DNA of 64,000 nt from Emergencia timonensis (GCF_900086585.1 NZ_FLKM01000009.1:1054001-1118000); one strand, 5' to 3'; shown: positions 17,035 to 26,539, counted from the first letter of the stretch. Notes: a model not told the origin generated them from the sequence alone. Made by a program: numbers and translations.

Positions 17035-18180
17035 ATGTATTTAATTAAGAATGCTGTTGTCTACGATCCGCAGCCGAAAGGAATCAATGACGTTTTGGTC
17101 GTCAACGACCGCATAGCGGCGGTAGGGAAAGATTTAAACCCGCAGATTCCAACAATCAAGGAGATTGACGGATCGGGAAAAACCGTGGTGCCAGGGTTCA
17201 TCGACCAGCACGTACACGTAACCGGTGGAGGCGGTGAGGGAGGATTTCATACCAGAACACCGGAGCTGATGCTGTCGACGGTAATCAATGCAGGGGTCAC
17301 TACTCTGGTAGGACTTTTAGGCACGGACTCCTACACGAAAAGTGTTGAGAATCTGGTTTCCAAGACGAAAGCCTTGAAGAATGAAGGCATTACAGCCTAC
17401 TGTCTGACCGGTGCTTACGTATACCCTTCCGTTACATTGACTGGATCGGTGGACAAGGATATCGTATACATCGACGAAATTCTCGGCTGTAAGCTGGCTG
17501 TTTCCGATCATCGTTGTTCTCATCCGACAAAAGAAGAATTGATTCGGTTGGTTTCTGATATTCGTATGGCTTCACTGATTGCAGGGAAACCAGGCGTCCT
17601 ACATATTCATGTTGGAGGCGTTGGAAACAAGCTGAAAGATATCATGGAAATCGTCAGAGAGGAGGGAATTCCAATTACCCATTTCAGGCCGACTCATATG
17701 GACTGTCATCTCAAAGAAGCTATGGAATTTATGGAGATGGGAGGATGGGCTGATTTTACAGCAGAGCCGGATAAAGCTGATGAACTTTATGATGTGATTT
17801 GTAAGTCAGGCATCGAGCATATGACGGTAAGCTCAGATTCCAATGGCAGCATTCCGGTGTGGAATGACCAAAAAGAAATTGTGGACGTAAAGGTAGGAGG
17901 AATGAAACCTCTTTACCAACTGATCAGGAATCTCATCGTGGACTTCGACGTTCCGATCGAAACAGCCATAGCGCTGATTACCAGCAACGTAGCAAAAGCT
18001 CTCAATCTGTATCCGGAGAAAGGAGCATTGCTGCCAGGCAGCCACGGAGATCTTGTTCTTTTGGACGAGAATCTGCATGTTGACACCGTTATGGCCAAAG
18101 GGAAACTGATGATGAGAAACAAGAAGCTGCTTGCAAAAGGAACCTTTGAAGATATTCCTTTATGTACAGAGGAGGCATAG
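17035..18180 (+). CDS. iadA: isoaspartyl dipeptidase (beta-aspartyl peptidase)
   Basis: The 381-residue amidohydrolase-fold enzyme releases beta-linked aspartate from isoaspartyl dipeptides. The metal motif GFIDQHVHVTGGGGEGG is at about residues 57-73, followed by GTDSYTKS and YVYPSVTLTGSV, both characteristic of IadA, and further metal ligands in HIHVGG and THFRPTHM. AGGAGG lies 6 nt before the ATG. The next four genes encode a dipeptide ABC importer, which fits uptake followed by cleavage of damaged-protein or cyanophycin-like peptides. Confidence 0.93.
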   Translation: MYLIKNAVVYDPQPKGINDVLVVNDRIAAVGKDLNPQIPTIKEIDGSGKTVVPGFIDQHVHVTGGGGEGGFHTRTPELMLSTVINAGVTTLVGLLGTDSYTKSVENLVSKTKALKNEGITAYCLTGAYVYPSVTLTGSVDKDIVYIDEILGCKLAVSDHRCSHPTKEELIRLVSDIRMASLIAGKPGVLHIHVGGVGNKLKDIMEIVREEGIPITHFRPTHMDCHLKEAMEFMEMGGWADFTAEPDKADELYDVICKSGIEHMTVSSDSNGSIPVWNDQKEIVDVKVGGMKPLYQLIRNLIVDFDVPIETAIALITSNVAKALNLYPEKGALLPGSHGDLVLLDENLHVDTVMAKGKLMMRNKKLLAKGTFEDIPLCTEEA

Positions 18181-18184
18181 ACAG

Positions 18185-19168
18185 ATGTATAAGTACGTAA
18201 TCAAAAGAATATTGATGATGATCCCGGTTCTGATCGGCGTATCCTTCTTGGTATTCTTCATTCTTGCAGTTTCTCCCGGCGATCCGACGAGAATGATTCT
18301 AGGACAGCAGGCCTCCCAGGAAAGCATTGAAGCTATGCGGCAGGAGCTGGGACTGGATCACAACTTGTTTGTCAGGTATTTCGACTACATGGCGGATGCT
18401 CTGCAGGGAGATTTTGGGGTCTCCTGGAAGACGAAACTGGAGGTTTTACCTCAGGTACTCGGCTACTTCCCTAATACGGTGATTTTATCCATTGCAGGCA
18501 TAGTGGTAGCGATTCTCATCGGCGTACCCATCGGGATTCTATCGGCGAAGAAACAGTATACCTGGGTTGACAACATCGCAACTGTTTTAGGCTTGATCGG
18601 TGTTGCAATGCCAAACTTCTGGCTTGGCTTACTGCTGGTCATGCTTTTCTCACTGACCTTAGGGTGGCTCCCACCCTCTGGAATGGGACAAGGTATAGAG
18701 CTTTTGACCAGTTTGATTTTGCCGGCATTAACCCTGGGAACCGGCTGTGCGGCCAGTATTATGCGTATGACTCGAAGCAGCATGCTGGAGTCCATGCGGC
18801 AGGATTACATAGATACAGCCAGGGCGAAAGGCTTAAAAGAAAACTATATTACAAAGTATCACATGTTTAAGAATGCATTAATACCGATTGTAACAATTAT
18901 AGGACTTCAGTTCGGAATGCTTCTTGGCGGTGCAGCTTTGACGGAAACCATTTTCTCCTGGCCTGGTCTGGGCAGGTTTATGATCGAGTCCATCAAAGCG
19001 AAGGATATGCCTATGGTGCTGGGTTCGGCCATGTTTCTGGCCCTCATGTACTCCGTAGTCAATTTACTGGTGGATATTCTTTACGCTTATGTTGATCCGA
19101 GAATTAAAGCGCAATACAGCAGTATGGGAGGGAGGAAGAAACGTGTTAAGAAAAGCTTTGCAAGATAA
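18185..19168 (+). CDS. dppB: dipeptide-type ABC transporter permease (DppB/OppB)
   Basis: The 327-residue membrane protein has an N-terminal TM (MYKYVIKRILMMIPVLIGVS), several more hydrophobic segments, and the BPD-permease coupling loop DYIDTARAKGLKENYITKYHMFKNA near residue 205. The frame is open upstream into iadA, but AGGAGG just ahead of 18185 marks this start. It overlaps the next permease gene by 26 bp. Confidence 0.93.
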   Translation: MYKYVIKRILMMIPVLIGVSFLVFFILAVSPGDPTRMILGQQASQESIEAMRQELGLDHNLFVRYFDYMADALQGDFGVSWKTKLEVLPQVLGYFPNTVILSIAGIVVAILIGVPIGILSAKKQYTWVDNIATVLGLIGVAMPNFWLGLLLVMLFSLTLGWLPPSGMGQGIELLTSLILPALTLGTGCAASIMRMTRSSMLESMRQDYIDTARAKGLKENYITKYHMFKNALIPIVTIIGLQFGMLLGGAALTETIFSWPGLGRFMIESIKAKDMPMVLGSAMFLALMYSVVNLLVDILYAYVDPRIKAQYSSMGGRKKRVKKSFAR

Positions 19169-20048
19169 CAGCACAACCAAGAGCCGATCTCTGTGGGCGG
19201 ATGCATGGCGAAGATTCAAGAAGAACAAAATGGCGATCATCAGCCTGGTCTTTCTTCTCCTCCTGGCGTTAACCGGTGTGTCAACCTTAATCATCGACTG
19301 GGTAACGGACGATAAAATTTACGATTCACTGGTAATCAGCCAGGATCTGAGTCAGCGTTTTGTTCCACCAAGCAGTGAACATGTTCTGGGTCTGGATGAA
19401 TTCGGCAGAGACATCTTATTGAGGATTTTATGGGGTACCAGATATTCCCTGTTCATGAGTGTGGCTGCTGTATTAGCGGCAGGAATCCTTGGAACCGTCA
19501 TCGGCGCTGTAGCAGGTTACTATGGCGGCAAGGTGGACAATGTGATTATGCGGTTTATGGACGTAGTCTTATCGCTGCCATATATGCTCCTTGCCATTGC
19601 CATTGTCGCCGCTCTGGGGCCGGGTTTGGTAAATGTGCTGATTTCCATCGCAATCGGTTATGTGCCAGAGTTTGCCCGTATCACGAGAGCTTCTGTGATG
19701 ACCATCAGAGAAAGGGAGTTTGTTGAAGCGGCAAAAGCGGTTGGAGCGACAGATCGAAATATTATATTCAGCCAAATCCTGCCCAATGCGATGGCACCGC
19801 TGATTGTAGAGGTTACAATGGCTATTGCGGGTGCGATCCTCTCGATTGCTGGATTATCGTTCCTGGGACTGGGAATTCAGCCGCCCCTTCCTGAATGGGG
19901 CGCCATGCTGACCAATGCCCGCGGATATATTCGAGATGCATGGCATATTACCGTTTTTCCAGGTCTGGTTATCTTGATTACAATATTGGCGCTGAATATC
20001 ATCGGAGACGGTCTGCGCGATGCTCTGGACCCCAAATTAAAGAATTAA
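19143..20048 (+). CDS. dppC: dipeptide-type ABC transporter permease (DppC/OppC)
   Basis: The 301-residue protein has the DppC layout: an N-terminal cytoplasmic part and TM (AWRRFKKNKMAIISLVFLLL), a periplasmic stretch with LGLDEFGRDILLRILWGTRYS, and the coupling loop REREFVEAAKAVGATDRNIIFSQILPN. The start is a GTG preceded by GGGAGGAGG; the longer frame from 19089 has no comparable site. It pairs with DppB to form the membrane channel. Confidence 0.93.
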   Translation: MLRKALQDNSTTKSRSLWADAWRRFKKNKMAIISLVFLLLLALTGVSTLIIDWVTDDKIYDSLVISQDLSQRFVPPSSEHVLGLDEFGRDILLRILWGTRYSLFMSVAAVLAAGILGTVIGAVAGYYGGKVDNVIMRFMDVVLSLPYMLLAIAIVAALGPGLVNVLISIAIGYVPEFARITRASVMTIREREFVEAAKAVGATDRNIIFSQILPNAMAPLIVEVTMAIAGAILSIAGLSFLGLGIQPPLPEWGAMLTNARGYIRDAWHITVFPGLVILITILALNIIGDGLRDALDPKLKN

Positions 20049-20069
20049 TAATAGAGAAGGATAATTTGT

Positions 20070-21068
20070 ATGGACAATATTTTAGAAATAAAAGACCTGA
20101 TTGTCAGATATGAGACAGAGGATGGCGTAGTGGAAGCAGTGAACTCTGTCAATCTGTCTCTTAGACAGGGTGCAGCGGTAGGACTGGTCGGAGAGACCGG
20201 CGCAGGAAAAACGACCCTGGCAAAATCCATCTTGAGATTGATCCAGTGGCCGCCAGGACGCATTGTCAGTGGCCAGATATTCTATAATGGAAAAGATTTG
20301 ACCGCTATCAGTGAAGAGGAAATGTGCAAAATTCGAGGAAATGACATTTCTATGATTTTCCAGGACCCTATGACGGCTCTGAATCCAGTTATGACCATAG
20401 GTAAGCAGATTTCAGAGGTTATCGCCGTCCATGAGAAAGTTTCATCTGCAGAAGCAGAGGAAAAGATGAAAAGTATGTTAACCATGGTAGGCATAGATCC
20501 GCAGCGCGCAGAGGATTATCCTCATCAATTTTCTGGAGGCATGAAGCAAAGGGTGGTTATCGCCATTGCTTTGGCCTGCAATCCCAATCTGCTCGTCGCA
20601 GACGAACCGACCACGGCCCTGGATGTAACGATACAGGCGCAGGTGCTGGATCTGATAAAGAATCTGCGAGAGAAACTAGGTACGTCCTTGCTTTTGATTA
20701 CCCATGACTTAGGTGTTGTCGCACAGAACTGCGAATATGTAGCGATTATGTATGCTGGAGAGATTATAGAATATGGCAGCCTGCGGGAAATTTTTAAAAA
20801 CAGTCTTCACCCCTATACAGAAGGACTGTTCAATTCCATTCCCAAGCTTCACGAAGCGGTGAATCGCCTGAAGCCCATAGAGGGTTTGATGCCTGATCCG
20901 GCAAATCTTCCTCAGGGATGTAAATTTCACCCCAGATGCAAATATGCAAAAGAGATTTGTCTGACGCAGATACCTGTCAATATTGAATTAAAAGATGGAC
21001 ATACTGTGTGCTGCCACCGTTATGCAGAAGAGAACGACCTATGGGAAGGAGCAGAAGGCCATGAGTAA
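20070..21068 (+). CDS. dppD: dipeptide-type ABC transporter ATPase (DppD/OppD)
   Basis: The 332-residue ATPase has Walker A GETGAGKT (near residue 36), the signature FSGGMKQRVVIAIAL and Walker B LLVADEPTTALD. A C-terminal oligopeptide-transport domain carries cysteines in GCKFHPRCKYAKEIC that are typical of OppD/DppD and may bind an Fe-S cluster. It works with DppF to power import. Confidence 0.94.
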   Translation: MDNILEIKDLIVRYETEDGVVEAVNSVNLSLRQGAAVGLVGETGAGKTTLAKSILRLIQWPPGRIVSGQIFYNGKDLTAISEEEMCKIRGNDISMIFQDPMTALNPVMTIGKQISEVIAVHEKVSSAEAEEKMKSMLTMVGIDPQRAEDYPHQFSGGMKQRVVIAIALACNPNLLVADEPTTALDVTIQAQVLDLIKNLREKLGTSLLLITHDLGVVAQNCEYVAIMYAGEIIEYGSLREIFKNSLHPYTEGLFNSIPKLHEAVNRLKPIEGLMPDPANLPQGCKFHPRCKYAKEICLTQIPVNIELKDGHTVCCHRYAEENDLWEGAEGHE

Positions 21069-22032
21069 GGAAAAGCTATTGGAGGTGAAACACCTTAAGA
21101 AATATTTCGCTACCAATGCCGGACAGCTTCATGCAGTAGATGACGTAAGCTTCGACATCAACGCAGGAGAGACGCTCGGCGTTGTAGGAGAGTCAGGTTG
21201 TGGAAAATCCACTTTAGGCAGAGCGGTTCTCAGGCTCAATGACCCGACTGCAGGAGAAGTGCTGTTCCAAGGTGAAAATATCCTCAAATACAACAATAGG
21301 CAGATGAAGGAACTGAAAAAGCACATGCAGTTGATTTTCCAAGATCCCTTTTCATCGCTGAATCCCAGAATGACAGTAAGTCAGTCTATAGCGCTGCCGC
21401 TGATCATTCAAGGTATCATCAAGAAAAATGACAAGAATGCTTTGAACAAAAAAGTCGAGGAAATGATGGATCTGGTCGGTCTGGCTTCACGTTTTGTAAA
21501 CTCTTATCCACACGAGCTGGATGGAGGACGGAGGCAGAGAATCGGCATTGCCAGAGCGTTGTCCCTGAACCCGCAGTTTATCGTCTGCGATGAACCTGTC
21601 TCTGCCCTGGATGTTTCAATCCAGGCACAAATTCTGAACTTAATGCAGGATTTACAGAAAGAGATGGGATTGACGTATCTGTTTATCACCCATGATTTGT
21701 CAGTAGTAAAACACCTGGCCAACAAAATCATGGTCATGTATCTGGGAACGATGGTGGAGTACTGCAATGTACAGCAGTTATTTGAAAAGCCCCTTCATCC
21801 ATACACCAAAGCTTTGCTGTCAGCCATCCCAGTGCCTGACCCAGATGTACAGATGGAACGAATTATCTTGAAAGGAGAACTCAGTTCTCCCATCGAACCA
21901 GAAGCTGGCTGCCGTTTTGCAAAGCGTTGTATTTATGCGACAGAAAGCTGTACCGGAGAGGATATTCCTTTGACGGAGTACGAGCATGAACATTTTGTAG
22001 CGTGTGTTCGCATTCATGAGATCAATGATTGA
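21061..22032 (+). CDS. dppF: dipeptide-type ABC transporter ATPase (DppF/OppF)
   Basis: The 323-residue ATPase has Walker A GESGCGKS (near residue 44), Walker B FIVCDEPVSALD and the C-terminal GCRFAKRCIYATESC cysteine motif. The ABC signature reads DGGRRQRIGIARAL instead of SGGQRQR, with an aspartate replacing the signature serine, a real oddity worth noting. The ATG overlaps the end of dppD; AAGGAG lies just upstream. Confidence 0.93.
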   Translation: MSKEKLLEVKHLKKYFATNAGQLHAVDDVSFDINAGETLGVVGESGCGKSTLGRAVLRLNDPTAGEVLFQGENILKYNNRQMKELKKHMQLIFQDPFSSLNPRMTVSQSIALPLIIQGIIKKNDKNALNKKVEEMMDLVGLASRFVNSYPHELDGGRRQRIGIARALSLNPQFIVCDEPVSALDVSIQAQILNLMQDLQKEMGLTYLFITHDLSVVKHLANKIMVMYLGTMVEYCNVQQLFEKPLHPYTKALLSAIPVPDPDVQMERIILKGELSSPIEPEAGCRFAKRCIYATESCTGEDIPLTEYEHEHFVACVRIHEIND

Positions 22033-22082
22033 GATTGCTCTCATGGTTGAAATAAATTAAGAACCATTAAGGAGGAAAGATC

Positions 22083-23606
22083 ATGAAGAAATTATTAGCC
22101 CTTGCAATGATTTTCTGTCTGGCTTTTGGCATCGTCGGATGCGGAGGTGGCGGAGGATCTTCTGATGGCGCACTGAAAGATACTTTGGTATGGGTGCAGG
22201 CAGCAGATGTGACGTCTCTTGATCCTCATGTCGGTAAAGAGACGCCGGCAGTGACCGTAACCAGTCAGATGTTTGACACATTGCTGGTCATGGACGAGAA
22301 CAACGAACCGGCACCATCCCTAGCAGAAAGTTTTAAGCAGATCGACGACAAAACTTGGGAATTCAAACTCCGCGAAGATGTAAAATTCCATGACGGCGAG
22401 CCAATGACTGCGGAAGACGTGGTGTATTCGATCAACAGAGCGAGGAAGTCTAACTACGTTTCTTACGTTGTAGATGCGATCAGTGAAGTAAAAGCGGATG
22501 GAGATTACAAGGTAATCATAAAGACCAAAGAGCCGTATTCCCCATTGCTCTCCAGTTTGACGGTTCCGTTTACTGCCATCGTGCCTAAACACGTGGTAGA
22601 GGCTGACGAAGATGCCTTCCAGCTGAATCCTGTGGGAACAGGACCGTACAAATTTGTTGAATGGAAACAAGGCGAATATGCAAAAATGGCTGCAAATGAA
22701 GATTACTTCCTCGGTGCACCGAAGACTGCGAATTTAGAGATGAGAGTCGTTCCAGAAGCTTCCCAGAGAGTGATCGCCATTGAAACGGGAGAAGCGGATC
22801 TGGCATATGCAGTATCAGCCAATGACTCAAAGAGAGTAGAGGAAGATGACAATTTACAGTTGTTCAAAGCATCCTCCCAGAGTGTGTCCTATCTGACCGT
22901 CAACGGTGAAAATAAGCTCTTCTCTGATAAGAGAGTGAGACAGGCAATTAGATATGCCGTTGACAAAGAGGCGATTGTAGAGACGATGTTATACGGTGCA
23001 GGCGAACCGGCTGATTCCGTAATTCCGCCAAATGCATTTGGTTTCTCTAAAAAAGTTGTTTTTTATGAACATAATCTGGAAAAAGCGAAGAAGCTGATGA
23101 AAGAAGCAGGCTATCCTGACGGCTTTAAATGTACACTTTCTGTCACAGACGACTCTGTGAAAAATGAAATTTGCCAGGTCATTCAGAGCCAGCTGAAAGA
23201 AATCGGCATCAAATGTAATATACAGGTGAAAGAATATGGAACTTGGATCGACGAATTGGGAACTGGTTCCCACGAAATGTCCCTCAGTGCATGGGTATGT
23301 GTAACTGGGGATGCGGACTATACTTATTATTCACTGTTCCACTCCAGCCAGACCGGTTATCCTGGAAATGATGCATTCATCAAGAATGACGAGGTAGATA
23401 AGCTCGTTGTGGCTGCAAGGCAGACTGCAGATCCGGAAAAGAGACAGGAATACTATGACAAACTGGAGGTTCTGCTGGGAGACTTATCGCCATATATTCC
23501 GCTTTACTATGACAGCGTAAATGTAGGAGCTACAAAGAATGTAAAAGGTTTTGTCGCAGATCCTAACGGCTACCACCGCTTACGCAATGTAGAGGTAACA
23601 GAGTAA
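22083..23606 (+). CDS. dppA: dipeptide/oligopeptide ABC transporter binding lipoprotein (DppA/OppA)
   Basis: The 507-residue lipoprotein has a signal with lipobox GIVGC and a G/S linker, then the SBP family 5 fold: LDPHVGKETPAVTVTSQMFDTLL, WEFKLREDVKFHDGEPMTAEDVVYS and NPVGTGPYKFVEW are family hallmarks. It presents peptides to DppBC. It follows dppF by 50 nt and overlaps the next gene by one base. Confidence 0.94.
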   Translation: MKKLLALAMIFCLAFGIVGCGGGGGSSDGALKDTLVWVQAADVTSLDPHVGKETPAVTVTSQMFDTLLVMDENNEPAPSLAESFKQIDDKTWEFKLREDVKFHDGEPMTAEDVVYSINRARKSNYVSYVVDAISEVKADGDYKVIIKTKEPYSPLLSSLTVPFTAIVPKHVVEADEDAFQLNPVGTGPYKFVEWKQGEYAKMAANEDYFLGAPKTANLEMRVVPEASQRVIAIETGEADLAYAVSANDSKRVEEDDNLQLFKASSQSVSYLTVNGENKLFSDKRVRQAIRYAVDKEAIVETMLYGAGEPADSVIPPNAFGFSKKVVFYEHNLEKAKKLMKEAGYPDGFKCTLSVTDDSVKNEICQVIQSQLKEIGIKCNIQVKEYGTWIDELGTGSHEMSLSAWVCVTGDADYTYYSLFHSSQTGYPGNDAFIKNDEVDKLVVAARQTADPEKRQEYYDKLEVLLGDLSPYIPLYYDSVNVGATKNVKGFVADPNGYHRLRNVEVTE

Positions 23607-24367
23607 TGAGACTGAATGAAATGACTGATTGGGAGACAGAACAGTATTTTCAGGAAAACGACACAGTGATTCTGACCATCGGATGCCTGGAGAGCCACGG
23701 AAGTCATAACGTTCTCGGTGTCGATACGCTGATTCCAGAGAAACTTCTCTCTATGATTGAAGAGCGGACTGAAGTGGTCGCTGCGCCAGGAATCCCTTAT
23801 GGTGTATGTGAGGATATGACATCTTTTCCAGGAACGATTTCCATTGGAGAGGACTGCATGTATATGCTTTTGACCCGCATCACAGAGGGACTCCTTCAAC
23901 ATGGGGCGAAGAAGATTCTCTTTCTCAATGGACATGGTGGAAACATTCCGACTCTAAATCGTGTTTGTATTGAATTGAACAAAAGAGGCGCCTTGGGCGT
24001 GCAACTGAATTGGTGGGTTATGGCTGGACAGTTAAATCCGAAGTGGGCAGGAGGTCATGGCGGCGGCGAAGAAACGGCAGCTATGTTAGCAGTAAATCCT
24101 GACTTGGTAAAGACTGACCATATCCGCTCTATGGAGTTGATTAACGACTTGGGTGACCAATTTCCGACGATAGGTTTTGACCAGATTGAATTTAAAGGAG
24201 TTGGGATTCCAATTCCAAGAGAAGTAACCCGATACACCACAAACGGGTGGATCGGCCCAGATGATCCAAAAGACGCCACTGCCGCATGGGGGCAGGAAAT
24301 GCTCACTGCGGTAGCTGATTATATCGGCGATTTTATTAAAAACTTACCTCAGATGGTGCTGCTATAG
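23606..24367 (+). CDS. creatininase-family amidohydrolase
   Basis: The 253-residue protein has the metal ligands of the creatininase fold: Glu/His in GCLESHGSHNVLGVDT (near residue 27), FLNGHGGNIPTLNR and AGGHGGGEETAAM. The family hydrolyses cyclic amides such as creatinine, or acts on modified peptides and formamides. Its start overlaps the dppA stop, so it is part of the importer operon and may open a cyclic or blocked peptide after uptake. Substrate is inferred only. Confidence 0.88.
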   Translation: MRLNEMTDWETEQYFQENDTVILTIGCLESHGSHNVLGVDTLIPEKLLSMIEERTEVVAAPGIPYGVCEDMTSFPGTISIGEDCMYMLLTRITEGLLQHGAKKILFLNGHGGNIPTLNRVCIELNKRGALGVQLNWWVMAGQLNPKWAGGHGGGEETAAMLAVNPDLVKTDHIRSMELINDLGDQFPTIGFDQIEFKGVGIPIPREVTRYTTNGWIGPDDPKDATAAWGQEMLTAVADYIGDFIKNLPQMVLL

Positions 24368-24434
24368 AATTATGGCGTAAAAAAGAGGACTGTTCAAATA
24401 GGCGGCTCCAATAAAGAAGTATTGTTTCAGCAAG

Positions 24435-24467
24435 CGGCATAGTCCATTTTTTGGCTATGCCGTTTTA
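24435..24467 (+). terminator. terminator of the isopeptide/dipeptide operon
   Basis: CGGCATAG (24435-24442) pairs with CTATGCCG (24455-24462), followed by TTTTAGTATTTG. Confidence 0.65.
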
Positions 24468-24662
24468 GTATTTGTTTCGTTGGCACCTTAGTAAGTCAAT
24501 CATACCGGTACAGTTATGGCTGATTTCAACCTGCTGCACCCGTTTACCAGTCCTCTTATCAGGAGTGCGGACGATGATCTTTTCCACAAACTCGTTTAAG
24601 ATGGCGGGTGTCAGCTTTTCTTTCTCGGTGTACGTCTTGACCATTGAGAGAAAGCAAAACAG
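24465..24662 (-). pseudogene. remnant of a large serine recombinase (C-terminal DUF4368)
   Basis: On the minus strand about 65 residues read as FLSMVKTYTEKEKLTPAILN, then EFVEKIIVRTPDKRTGKRVQ and QVEISHNCTGMIDL. This is the C-terminal DUF4368 part of TnpX/Tn-type serine site-specific recombinases. The catalytic N-terminal domain is absent upstream (24663-25089 shows no continuing frame), so this is a decayed fragment of a past mobile element. The span 24663-24960 has no gene I can support. Confidence 0.75.
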
Positions 24663-24960
24663 TGGCTGACCCGGGTTGCTCAAAAAAACGCACTGGCGAA
24701 AACCGATGTGTCAAAGAGGGGGAAGAGAAAATAACAAGCATGCCTTTGGCGGATAAGGTGAACTGGACAAATTAGGATTTGTATTAGATTATGTGTTTTA
24801 CGACATTTGTCGTTACAGCTTGACAACACTGACAGACTTATAACTTCTGATCCCGGAACAAAAGCGCCACGACCATTTTGTACTTTTTGCAATGTTTGCG
24901 TGCATCCTGCACAAAAGTGTGTCCGGAAAAGGTTGGCAGAGCGTATCACACGCTGGACGT

Positions 24961-24999
24961 AAAAGAGGTCTATCGGCTTACCGCCGATAGACCTCTTTT
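24961..24999. terminator. bidirectional terminator before the hydroxyacid dehydrogenase
   Basis: AAAAGAGGTCTATCGGC pairs perfectly (17 bp) with GCCGATAGACCTCTTTT around TTACC. It probably ends the minus-strand gene whose stop is at 25090. Confidence 0.8.
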
Positions 25000-25089
25000 C
25001 TTGTCACATTCCGCTCATCGACTGCCCAATCTGACTTATTGGGTGTCCGCCATAAGAGCGTTTTCTATTTTAATAAGTATAAAAATGAA

Positions 25090-26001
25090 TTATACGATTC
25101 GGTTCAGATTTCCGCCGCTCAGGTAGCTGTTCAGGTTGTCTGCACAGATGTTGATGACTTTCTGTCTCGTCTCCCTTGGCATCCAAGCGATATGGGGAGT
25201 CAAAATGCAGTTGGAAAGTCCGATCAAAGGGTGAGGCGCGGCAGGTGGTTCTGCAGAGATGACATCCAGAGCGGCAGCTGCTAATTTGCCTGACTTTAGC
25301 GCATCAGCTAAGTCCTGTTCATTAATCAATGCCCCTCGTGCGGTATTAATTAAAAACGCGCCGTCTCTCATCTGACTGATGAAAGCTTTATTAATGAAAC
25401 CTTCGGTTTCCGGTGTCAGCGGGCAGTGAAGAGTGATAAAGTCAGATTTTATCGCCGCCTCTCTTTCCTGGCTGTAGATGTTTATTTTCATGCCGAAGGC
25501 TTCTCCGATCCGCGCCACTCTTCTGCCGATGTTTCCATAGCCGATGATGCCCAATGACTTGCCATCTAACAGTGTAAGCGAACCCGCATTAAAGGTGAAG
25601 TCGTTGCTTTTGTACCATCTGCCTGCTTGTATGGCGGCGTTATATCTGCCGGCAAGGTTTGTCAGTTCCAAAATCAAGGCAAAAGTATGCTGGGCAACGG
25701 CTTCTGTAGAGTAGGCGGGAACATGACAGACTGCAATGCCGAGTTCCTTTGCCGCCTCAATATCAACATGGTTGTAGCCTGTGGCAGTTACACCGATAAA
25801 TTTTAGGTTAGGACAGGCCTCCATCGTCTTTCTGCTGATTTCACAGTTGCTGACAAAAAAACCGTCGCTATCGCCGATGCGAGAGACGATTTCATCCTGC
25901 CTGCTTCGGTCATAACTATGAAAGGTTGCGATTGCTTCAATAGGCGCCCAGGAGAGATCACCGGGATTAATTGAATAACCATCTAAAATTATTAATTTCA
26001 T
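25090..26001 (-). CDS. D-2-hydroxyacid dehydrogenase (glycerate/hydroxypyruvate type)
   Basis: The 303-residue NAD-dependent enzyme has a Rossmann loop GIIGYGNIGRRVARI, and catalytic Arg, Glu and His in INTARGALINEQDL, LDVISAEPP and LTPHIAWMPRE. These tail residues resemble glycerate dehydrogenase. The longer frame (to 26079) runs through the adjacent repeat; the ATG at 26001 with AAGGAG 11 nt upstream fits better. Its probable promoter is the TATAAT inside the repeat at 26046-26180. Confidence 0.9.
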   Translation of the reverse strand: MKLIILDGYSINPGDLSWAPIEAIATFHSYDRSRQDEIVSRIGDSDGFFVSNCEISRKTMEACPNLKFIGVTATGYNHVDIEAAKELGIAVCHVPAYSTEAVAQHTFALILELTNLAGRYNAAIQAGRWYKSNDFTFNAGSLTLLDGKSLGIIGYGNIGRRVARIGEAFGMKINIYSQEREAAIKSDFITLHCPLTPETEGFINKAFISQMRDGAFLINTARGALINEQDLADALKSGKLAAAALDVISAEPPAAPHPLIGLSNCILTPHIAWMPRETRQKVINICADNLNSYLSGGNLNRIV

Positions 26002-26045
26002 TGTATTTATTACTCCTTGATTCATAATACTAAATACGATATCAG

Positions 26046-26180
26046 TCAGTGCGACAACGTCGTAGGATTGTGGAAACATTATACCATGACGATACCTTTA
26101 AAAATAGAATCGGAAGTCATGATTCAATGATTCCTTCCCTGCGACAACGTCGTAGGATTGTGGAATCATTATACCACAAT
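26046..26180 (-). repeat. covarying repeat family, locus 1 (1.5 units)
   Basis: Two copies of the CGACGTTGTCG core (plus-strand positions 26052-26062 and 26142-26152) occur 90 bp apart. On the minus strand the unit reads TATAATGATTCC, core, GGAATCATT, then a second stem CATGAC/GTCATG. The array points toward the dehydrogenase gene at 25090-26001 and stops mid-unit about 45 bp before its ATG. Confidence 0.85.
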
Positions 26181-26209
26181 CTTACATCTTTTGCATTCCG
26201 CCATGCTAA

Positions 26210-26430
26210 TTTTATAACATAGGAAATATCATCCGAAGGACGCATTTCCGTATGTTTCATCGTTCGCCTTGCTCACTCCGCTAGTCGCTAACGCGCCTTT
26301 CGCTGTCCGTTTCGCCAGACCAGCTAAAGCTGGGGCGAAAAGGCAAAGAACGTGCCTTACGAAGCGTCGCCCCCTGTGGGCGACATGAGTGCATAGGAGC
26401 GACGCTCCGTCATGCACACGTTTTTTACAA
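26210..26430. repeat. structured repeat, copy 1 (with about 80 bp insertion)
   Basis: AACATAGGAAATATC-type hairpin (26216-26257) is followed by a segment rich in small hairpins: GTCGCCC/GGGCGAC, GGAGC/GCTCC and CCAGC/GCTGG. Compared with the copy at 43765 it has an extra stretch at about 26261-26340. It contains no credible gene. Confidence 0.75.
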
Positions 26431-26539
26431 AACGAAAAAGTTCGCAGGCGAGCAGTTGATAAAAAATAGGGGAATATTACTTTGCTTAAAGCCCTCAAAA
26501 GGTTCAAATTTGTAATCTGCCTAAAACTTGCGGTTGACG

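Noticed and set aside
24680..24949. 89-residue minus-strand frame upstream of the recombinase tail
   Set aside because: No similarity to recombinases or other families recognised, and no start signal.
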